DNA of 64,000 nucleotides from Lachnospiraceae bacterium 28-4. GTDB lineage: Bacteria > Bacillota > Clostridia > Lachnospirales > Lachnospiraceae. A program made the translations under genes and the position numbers. The notes beneath the pieces are model-generated. The model saw nothing but the letters and a program-made list of their open reading frames with translations, had not been told where the DNA came from and made no database searches. Shown in pieces: positions 59,135-64,000 of this stretch. Numbering within the stretch: the first letter of the stretch is position 1; each line of letters starts with the position of its first letter. The stretch is from the NCBI GenBank assembly GCA_000403275.2, contig KE159599.1:1198147-1262146 (forward strand), read 5' to 3'.

Positions 59135-60724
59135 TTAAAGTTCCATATTCTGTTGTTTCTGTGTCCGGGGTGGCTGGCGTTTCTCTGCCTGCTCCTGCCG
59201 GATGCGTTCCTGCCGCCCTTTCAGGTTCCCCTGTACGGACGGTTTCTTCCCCGGCTCGGCGGTCTGGCGGTACTGCTCGGACGGCAATACCTGATTGAGC
59301 CAGCGGCGCACATCCCGCAGCACTTTTACATCTGCCTGAACCGCTTCCAGCTCCTCCCCCTGTTCCGGCAGGGCAGAAGCAAGCTGTTCCCGTTCGGATT
59401 CCAAATCTTTGCGGGAGTAAGAGTTGCCTTTCAGGTTGGCTTTCAAATACCGGATGGCGGCATTGTAAGCGTCCAGTTCCTCCCGGTGGCTCTCCGCAAA
59501 CTGCTCCTTTTTCTTCTTCCAGCCGATGGCGGCGTACTCCTTATGGACTGGCTTGTTGGCTTCGTATTTGTCAATGTAGGACAGCATGGTGTCGATGGCT
59601 TTGATACGCTTCTCGCTTTTTTTCACGCCCTCCATGACAGAAACGGCGGTCTGGCTGATTTCGTCCAGCCGGGTGTCAAGGCTCTCCACGGTGGAGATTC
59701 CTTTTTTCCGCAGAAAATCCATTGCCGCCTGTACCTTGTTGAAATCGGCAACTGTGCCTTTGAGCTTCCCTCTGGAAGTCCAGTCGGCACGCTGTCCGCT
59801 CCGCAGTTCTAAATACTGTGAGAGCAGCTCCGGTATGGTCGGTTCCTTCGTCTGCTCCAATGCTTCCATCAGAGCGGCTTTTTTCTCTTTTAAATCGGCA
59901 ATCCAGCCTTTTAAGTGGCGCACCATCTGGCGGATGGACTGCATGAGGGAGTTGGCGGCTTTGATGTCCCGGTTCAGGTTGCCGATGCTGGTCTGGATTC
60001 CCTTCTTCTCCATCTGGCAGGCGGCTGGCCCCATGTGGACGGTGGGGATTTTATCAATCCCCTGCCGGGCATAGGAGCGCAGGTCAAGCCGTTCCGGGCG
60101 GTGATTGGCTTCTAAGTAACGGTTAGCCGTGTCCGCCCATCCCTGCCGCCAGATTTCGGCGTACTTCTGGTCGTTCCAGTCCACGGTGTCCTCCTTGTGG
60201 CTTTTCCATCTGCCGGACGGGAGCCGGACTCTTTCGCCGTTCCCGTCAAGGTCGTATACCTTGCGGCACTTGGGGAGCCATTTGCCATTTTCGTCCATCG
60301 CCCGCATGGTGAGCAGGATATGGGCGTGGGGGTTCCCGTCCCCTTTGTCATGGATGGCAAAATCGGCAATCATGCCTTTGGAAACAAAAAACTCCCGGCA
60401 GTAGTCACGGAGAAGGTCGGCGTACTGTTCCGACGGGATTTCCCTTGGGATGGCAAGCACGAACCTCCGGGCAAGCTGGGAGTTCCATTGTTTTTCCTGC
60501 GCTTCGGCGGAGTTCCATAAGGTGTTGCGGTCTGCAAACTCCGGCGGTGCATGGGGCGGGAGCATGATTTCCTTGTGGGTGACTTCGTTCTTGTAAGGAT
60601 AGTATTTCTGCTCTTGGTCGTATTCAGAGAACAGCTTCTCGCCGCTCTGGTAGGCAGCGGCGGAAACGGCGGATTCGTTATTACTCCGTTTGATGATGGT
60701 GATTTTACAGTGCGGGCATGGCAA
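59135..60724 (-). CDS. MobA/MobL-type relaxase of IME2
   Basis: The 529-residue relaxase starts CPHCKITIIKRSNNESAVSAAAYQSG, with candidate catalytic Tyr25, and has HUH residues H133 and H135 in NPHAHILLTMRAM. A long coiled coil and a basic C-terminal tail (GKKPSVQGNLKGRQER) follow. It is distinct from, but homologous to, the IME1 relaxase, and would nick its own oriT and use the ICE channel. The start follows AAAGGAGG. Confidence 0.93.
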   Translation of the reverse strand: MPCPHCKITIIKRSNNESAVSAAAYQSGEKLFSEYDQEQKYYPYKNEVTHKEIMLPPHAPPEFADRNTLWNSAEAQEKQWNSQLARRFVLAIPREIPSEQYADLLRDYCREFFVSKGMIADFAIHDKGDGNPHAHILLTMRAMDENGKWLPKCRKVYDLDGNGERVRLPSGRWKSHKEDTVDWNDQKYAEIWRQGWADTANRYLEANHRPERLDLRSYARQGIDKIPTVHMGPAACQMEKKGIQTSIGNLNRDIKAANSLMQSIRQMVRHLKGWIADLKEKKAALMEALEQTKEPTIPELLSQYLELRSGQRADWTSRGKLKGTVADFNKVQAAMDFLRKKGISTVESLDTRLDEISQTAVSVMEGVKKSEKRIKAIDTMLSYIDKYEANKPVHKEYAAIGWKKKKEQFAESHREELDAYNAAIRYLKANLKGNSYSRKDLESEREQLASALPEQGEELEAVQADVKVLRDVRRWLNQVLPSEQYRQTAEPGKKPSVQGNLKGRQERIRQEQAEKRQPPRTQKQQNMEL

Positions 60725-60916
60725 GAGTGCGCCCTCCTTTCTCCCGGATTCCGGGCAAAAAAATAGCAGGATACCTTTTTAGATTTCCTGCTTGGTTGTG
60801 CCGCTGGTGGACGGCGGATTATTTAGTTTTTTGATAGGCTGTCAGTTCGACAAACTGGAATTTTAGAGTGTTTAACAGATAATAAGTTTATTCTCCTTGA
60901 CTGTAATAATCTACTA

Positions 60917-61411
60917 CTAATCTAAAATAAAGCGATTATAAGCTATCCTTTTTCCTGTGTTTGTTTTAAAGTTTTCATCTATACACTTTTTTATCTTTTC
61001 CTGTTCTTTTTCTTTATCCATAACCGTTAAATTTTCAAGCAAATCAGCTTCCCATTGTATTTGAAAATCAAGTCCATCAATTTTAGATGGAGTATGATGG
61101 TTGCCTATTATAAAGCATATTCTATCAATATTTTTGTTATAGCCTACCTTTTTTAATATTTCTTTCGCTACTTCTGGTCCTTCCTTTTCTTGATAAACAC
61201 CATCAATAGAACCGTATTTTTTTTGTGCTTCAACCGCACCAATATCATGTAGTATAGCAATAATACTGATGAATTCTTTTTCTTCCTCTCCGATATTTTC
61301 TCCTTTCATTATATCTTCTGCATTTTTCAAAACTTTGAGAGTATGCTCTATGCCAAAAGGAATTTCTTTGAATACTTCTTTCATCTCTATAATAATTTTT
61401 TCTTTAAACAT
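60917..61411 (-). CDS. HD-domain phosphohydrolase, IME2 cargo
   Basis: The 164-residue protein has the HD signature with His in FGIEHTLKVLKNAEDI, HD in IIAILHDIGAVEAQKKYGS and a later HH in FIIGNHHTPSK, typical of small HD hydrolases acting on nucleotides. The substrate is unknown. It is AT-rich and starts 37 bases after the methyltransferase stop, so the two are probably cotranscribed. Confidence 0.85.
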   Translation of the reverse strand: MFKEKIIIEMKEVFKEIPFGIEHTLKVLKNAEDIMKGENIGEEEKEFISIIAILHDIGAVEAQKKYGSIDGVYQEKEGPEVAKEILKKVGYNKNIDRICFIIGNHHTPSKIDGLDFQIQWEADLLENLTVMDKEKEQEKIKKCIDENFKTNTGKRIAYNRFILD

Positions 61412-61448
61412 AAATTACCTCCATTTATACCTTATAGGTGTTTTAGTT

Positions 61449-62189
61449 CTATCTATCCACTTTTTTGTTCGCCGATACAATCAGCATCATGGGACGACGC
61501 ATTTCATCCTGCATTCCCGGAATATCCATCATGTTTTCTGGCGGCTGCGGCTCCACAATATGATTTATTATAAAACCATTTGAAAGCAGTGTATTTAGAT
61601 ATGTGGTCAGTGTTCTATGATATTTTGTAACCTTTTCTCCCAAAAACACAGCTGTCCGTTTGCCCTCATAATAATAATTATCCACCGGAAAATGCAGTAT
61701 TTCTCCTTTTTCGTTATAATGCCAGTCTTGTGTTCCATAGGCAGTAAAAACAGGATGTTCAACCGTAAAAACTAGCTTACCACCAGACTTCAGTATTCTA
61801 TATATCTTTTTTACTAAAATCTCATAATCTGCTACATAGTGAAACGCAAGTGAGCTTAATATTACATCAAAACTCTCCTCTGGGAATTCCACATCTTCTA
61901 TAGCACAGCATTTATATTCAACCTGTGGAAAATGTGTTTTTTCTTTGGCTACCTCGAGCATTTTATGAGAAATATCAACACCTACAACAGAAGACGCTCC
62001 GTGTTCCATCGCATAAATACAGTGCCATCCATAGCCGCATCCTAAATCAAGCACACGCTTATCTTTAAAATCCGGCAGCAGCTTTCTCAATGTTTCCCAT
62101 TCTCCTGCACCGGCTAGTCCCTGCTGTGAGCGACTCATTTGACTGTATTTTTGAAAAAATATATTATCATCATATTTGTTTTCTTTCAT
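61449..62189 (-). CDS. SAM-dependent methyltransferase, IME2 cargo
   Basis: The 246-residue protein has a class I methyltransferase fold: motif I VLDLGCGYGWHC, motif II VVGVDIS, motif IV SFDVILSSLAFHYV and motif V LKSGGKLVFTVEHP. It resembles small-molecule methyltransferases (UbiE/biotin-type). The substrate is unknown. It is part of an AraC-controlled cargo cluster. Confidence 0.88.
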   Translation of the reverse strand: MKENKYDDNIFFQKYSQMSRSQQGLAGAGEWETLRKLLPDFKDKRVLDLGCGYGWHCIYAMEHGASSVVGVDISHKMLEVAKEKTHFPQVEYKCCAIEDVEFPEESFDVILSSLAFHYVADYEILVKKIYRILKSGGKLVFTVEHPVFTAYGTQDWHYNEKGEILHFPVDNYYYEGKRTAVFLGEKVTKYHRTLTTYLNTLLSNGFIINHIVEPQPPENMMDIPGMQDEMRRPMMLIVSANKKVDR

Positions 62190-62216
62190 CTGAATTCCCC
62201 TCGTTTAAAAAATTAT

Positions 62217-62306
62217 TTATCTCCGTTCTTCTTCGCTTAGGTTATGGCAATGATATTCAAACAACTGCCACGCGATATCTAACTGAAATAATATTTCTTT
62301 TTTCAT
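62217..62306 (-). pseudogene. Truncated DinB-like ORF (29 aa)
   Basis: ATG at 62306 opens MKKEILFQLDIAWQLFEYHCH and ends at 62217. The sequence looks like the start of DinB/DUF664-type proteins, which are about 150-170 residues, so this is probably a truncated relic. It overlaps the zone after the AraC stop without a clear ribosome binding site. Confidence 0.4.
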
Positions 62307-62321
62307 AGGATTGTCCGTTTC

Positions 62322-63191
62322 TTATCGTTCTTTTTTCACTACAGGAATCCATATCTCGCTATACGCATGTCCTTGTCTATCAGGATTCATTTTTGCAAAC
62401 GAAAACGAAAGGGATTCTGCCAGCTCATAATCCGCTGTCATAAACCATTCTGCATAAATTCTTGCCATTGTATTTTGAAGTGTGGACGGAAACTCTCCTT
62501 CATTTGGAAATACCGCCCATGTTCCTGCTTTCATTGGCAAAGTTTCTAAGCCTGCACCGATTTCTTTTTCTGTTGTCAAAACACCAATCAAATGTGTCAG
62601 ATAACCTTCTTCTTTCTTAAACTCTGTGTCTGAATTATAGGAAACATTGACAACTTCAAACGGTTCCATATTTTGCAGACGATGCATTTCTTCTCTTTGT
62701 TCCTGCGTGATGCTGTTTGCAAGATCCACAATTGCGTTATTAACTCCTTCAAACTGCATCGGTACTCGTTTACTTACACCGACAAAAATGAATGCCGATT
62801 TTTCAATAATTCTGCATTCCATGCTGTTTCCTCCGCTTACTTTTACTATGAAATTAAATTTGGGAAACACTTTATGTTCCCCCCTCTTTGAAATCTCGGA
62901 GGGTAAGAAACCACACCAGTTTTTAAATGCTCGTGTAAACCCATCCATCGATTGATAGCCATACTTAAAAGCAATATCCGTCACTTTTTTGCCATGAAGC
63001 AAATCATAGTTTGCCTCAGACAATCTTCGGTTTTTAACATATTCATTGATAGACATACCTGTTAGAAAGAAAAAAACATTTTTAAAATGTAGTTCCGAAA
63101 CGCTGACTCTTTTCATTGCTTCGTCAATCACTTTTTCATCCAATAAATGTTCTTCAATATAATTGATGGTGTCGTTCAATTGCTTAAGCAT
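62322..63191 (-). CDS. AraC-family regulator with GyrI-like effector-binding domain
   Basis: The 289-residue protein from ATG 63191 (after AAGGAGG) has two AraC helix-turn-helix motifs in the first 100 residues (AMKRVSVSELHFKNVFFFLTG, VTDIAFKYGYQSMDGFTRAFKNWCG). A GyrI-like domain follows (about 130-289) with AGTWAVFPNEGEFP and YSEIWIPV. Such proteins sense hydrophobic cationic compounds and activate neighbouring genes, here probably the methyltransferase/HD unit and possibly itself. Confidence 0.9.
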   Translation of the reverse strand: MLKQLNDTINYIEEHLLDEKVIDEAMKRVSVSELHFKNVFFFLTGMSINEYVKNRRLSEANYDLLHGKKVTDIAFKYGYQSMDGFTRAFKNWCGFLPSEISKRGEHKVFPKFNFIVKVSGGNSMECRIIEKSAFIFVGVSKRVPMQFEGVNNAIVDLANSITQEQREEMHRLQNMEPFEVVNVSYNSDTEFKKEEGYLTHLIGVLTTEKEIGAGLETLPMKAGTWAVFPNEGEFPSTLQNTMARIYAEWFMTADYELAESLSFSFAKMNPDRQGHAYSEIWIPVVKKER

Positions 63192-63321
63192 TTCCTTACC
63201 TCCTTGCCACAAATTATAGTAGCTTTAGGAAACCATTGCTCGACTTTATCATTATAAAAAAAATCGAATTATATTTTTACACATCTGCAAATTTCGATTT
63301 TTTGATTCATCAAACAGGAAT

Positions 63322-63699
63322 TTATCTACGAAGCCCTTCTTCTGTAAAAGTTCTTTTTAATGCCTTCTCTGTCGGGAATATAGAGCCTATCAAAACAGCA
63401 ATTTGAATAAATGTCAAAATCAAGCCGACAATTCCAATAGCATCATCTGAAGCTCCATAAAATGGAAGATGAATAATAAGTGACGGAACTAAAATAATCC
63501 AGCCAATTCGCCACCAAAGTTTTCCACAGTAATGATGAGCAAAATGCCATGTATCCATATTCTTCATAGAACGAGAGGTTCTATATCCAATCAGAGAATT
63601 TATCTTTTGCGGCGGACGCTTCCACATAAGCCGTCCAATAACTATCATCAGCAACGGAATCATTAAATCACAGCAAAGCATAAACCACCAAAACCACAT
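63322..63699 (-). CDS. SdpI-family membrane protein
   Basis: The 125-residue protein from ATG 63699 (after AGAGGTGA) has an N-terminal membrane helix, then RPPQKINSLIGYRTSRSMKNMDTWHFAHHYCGKLWWRIG (in parts), the SdpI signature, and two further helices. SdpI of Bacillus gives immunity to the SdpC toxin; a similar protective role is possible. The longer frame to 63930 runs through the oriT-like region and is not coding. Confidence 0.85.
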   Translation of the reverse strand: MWFWWFMLCCDLMIPLLMIVIGRLMWKRPPQKINSLIGYRTSRSMKNMDTWHFAHHYCGKLWWRIGWIILVPSLIIHLPFYGASDDAIGIVGLILTFIQIAVLIGSIFPTEKALKRTFTEEGLRR

Positions 63700-63789
63700 T
63701 ACATTCACCTCTACAATTTGCGATTTGTCGCTGGCTCTATTATACAGCTTTGACTTGCCAAATGGAATAGACTTTCTGAAAGATTTTCG

Positions 63790-63985
63790 GGTGGCAAGTT
63801 CACAAAGGGGTAGCTGGCGGAGCCAGCGCAGGGGAAGGGTAGCTTCCCCTGTGATGATTGGAACAGATTGGAAATCTACGGAAATCATCCGCTGTCCGCA
63901 GGACGCTCCCGGCAGGGCGCAATGCACCACTTCCCCAAGTGGTGTATAATTGCGCCCTATCCAAGAACTCGGATAGGGCGCATTA
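63790..63985 (+). promoter_or_regulatory. IME2 oriT-like region
   Basis: The stretch begins with a block shared with the IME1 region (CAAGTTCAC then AAAGGGGTAGC) and continues with inverted repeats. It ends with the hairpin CACCACTT-CCCC-AAGTGGTG (63925-63944), TATAATTGCGCCC, and a 12-bp perfect hairpin TGCGCCCTATCC/GGATAGGGCGCA (63951-63982). An inverted repeat followed by AT-rich bases and TGCGCCC is the RSF1010/MOBQ nic-region pattern. Confidence 0.6.
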
Positions 63986-64000
63986 TCCGAGATTTTTAAT

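Larger units (their letters stand above)
20160..64000. mobile_element. Integrative conjugative element, Tn1549/Tn916-type, partial
   Basis: The left end carries a Tn916-like integrase and excisionase. The body carries sigma/HTH control genes, MobC, a MobP relaxase, the transposon-transfer-assisting protein, DUF4315, DUF4366, topoisomerase III, CHAP hydrolase, VirB4, PrgI and VirB6/TrbL-like proteins, in the order typical of Tn1549-like elements of gut Clostridia. The exact left junction is uncertain by tens of bases; it is placed where the broken gene's frame ends, just outside the arm-type repeats. The right end, VirD4 and the start of Maff2 are outside the window. Confidence 0.85.
54815..64000. 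mobile_element. IME2: serine-recombinase mobilizable element inserted in the Maff2 gene (partial)
   Basis: The element starts at the Maff2 break with a serine recombinase, then a small ORF, a VirE/primase replication module, a MobA/MobL relaxase, an AT-rich cargo block and an oriT-like region. The right end, expected to be followed by the Maff2 N-terminus and VirD4, lies beyond the window. The exact left edge is not fixed because the other end cannot be seen. Confidence 0.75.

Noticed and set aside
63700-63930. N-terminal extension of the SdpI-like frame
   Set aside because: The extension translates the oriT-like repeats; a similar phantom frame exists at 44,007-44,324 in the IME1 oriT region, and the good ribosome binding site is at 63,699.

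Overview
The window is the chromosome of a Gram-positive anaerobe of the class Clostridia, most likely a gut Lachnospiraceae-type organism. This is inferred from AGGAGG-type ribosome binding sites almost everywhere, moderate to low base composition in the chromosomal genes, the CarD/FeoAB/BioY/TraX gene content, and stacked Tn916/Tn1549-type conjugative elements. No rRNA, tRNA or CRISPR array was seen.

Region 1 (1-11.4 kb) is ordinary chromosome with small scars. It opens with the 5' part of a group IIC intron sitting just after a Rho-independent terminator. Then come a coiled-coil membrane protein, a CarD-type regulator, a lipoprotein, an ANT(6)-GNAT fusion, a papain-like fold protein, a zinc-ribbon membrane protein, a TraX-like protein, feoA-feoB, relics of an IS3 transposase and a LacI regulator, and a DUF1284-bioY pair under a BirA-type operator.

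Region 2 (11.5-20.16 kb) is a graveyard. A two-component system with a MacB-like ABC exporter is followed by fused and truncated relics of a Tn916-type element (a sigma/HTH chimera and an integrase fragment). Next is a very large, helix-rich protein gene that has been broken three times over. Its middle holds an intact IS630-family element with TA duplication and 26-bp imperfect inverted repeats. Its 5' end is cut off where the next conjugative element begins. Its sequence recalls the C-terminal sensor region of STAND-like defence NTPases, but this is uncertain.

Region 3 (about 20.16 kb to the window end) is an integrative conjugative element (ICE) of the Tn1549 type. It has a Tn916-like Int/Xis module, sigma and HTH regulators, a peptide-resistance module (HTH, RR, HK, ABC ATPase, two permeases, YxeA), an Xre regulator, MobC and a MobP-type relaxase, a 1712-residue polyvalent antirestriction protein, topoisomerase III, and a type IV secretion set (CHAP hydrolase, VirB4, PrgI, VirB6/TrbL-like, Maff2) with an MT-A70 methyltransferase. 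VirD4 is not in the window.

Two smaller mobilizable elements (IMEs), each with a large serine recombinase and a MobA/MobL relaxase, are nested in the ICE. IME1 (39,581-46,625) splits the topoisomerase III gene exactly at a GA dinucleotide; removing it restores a 699-codon frame. IME2 (from about 54,815 to beyond the window) splits the Maff2 gene. It carries a primase/VirE replication module with iteron-like repeats, a cargo block (HD protein, methyltransferase, AraC regulator, SdpI-like protein) and a second oriT-like region at the window end.

Together the ICE supplies the transfer channel, the IMEs supply their own relaxases and oriTs, and both IMEs currently interrupt ICE genes. ICE transfer competence may therefore depend on IME excision.
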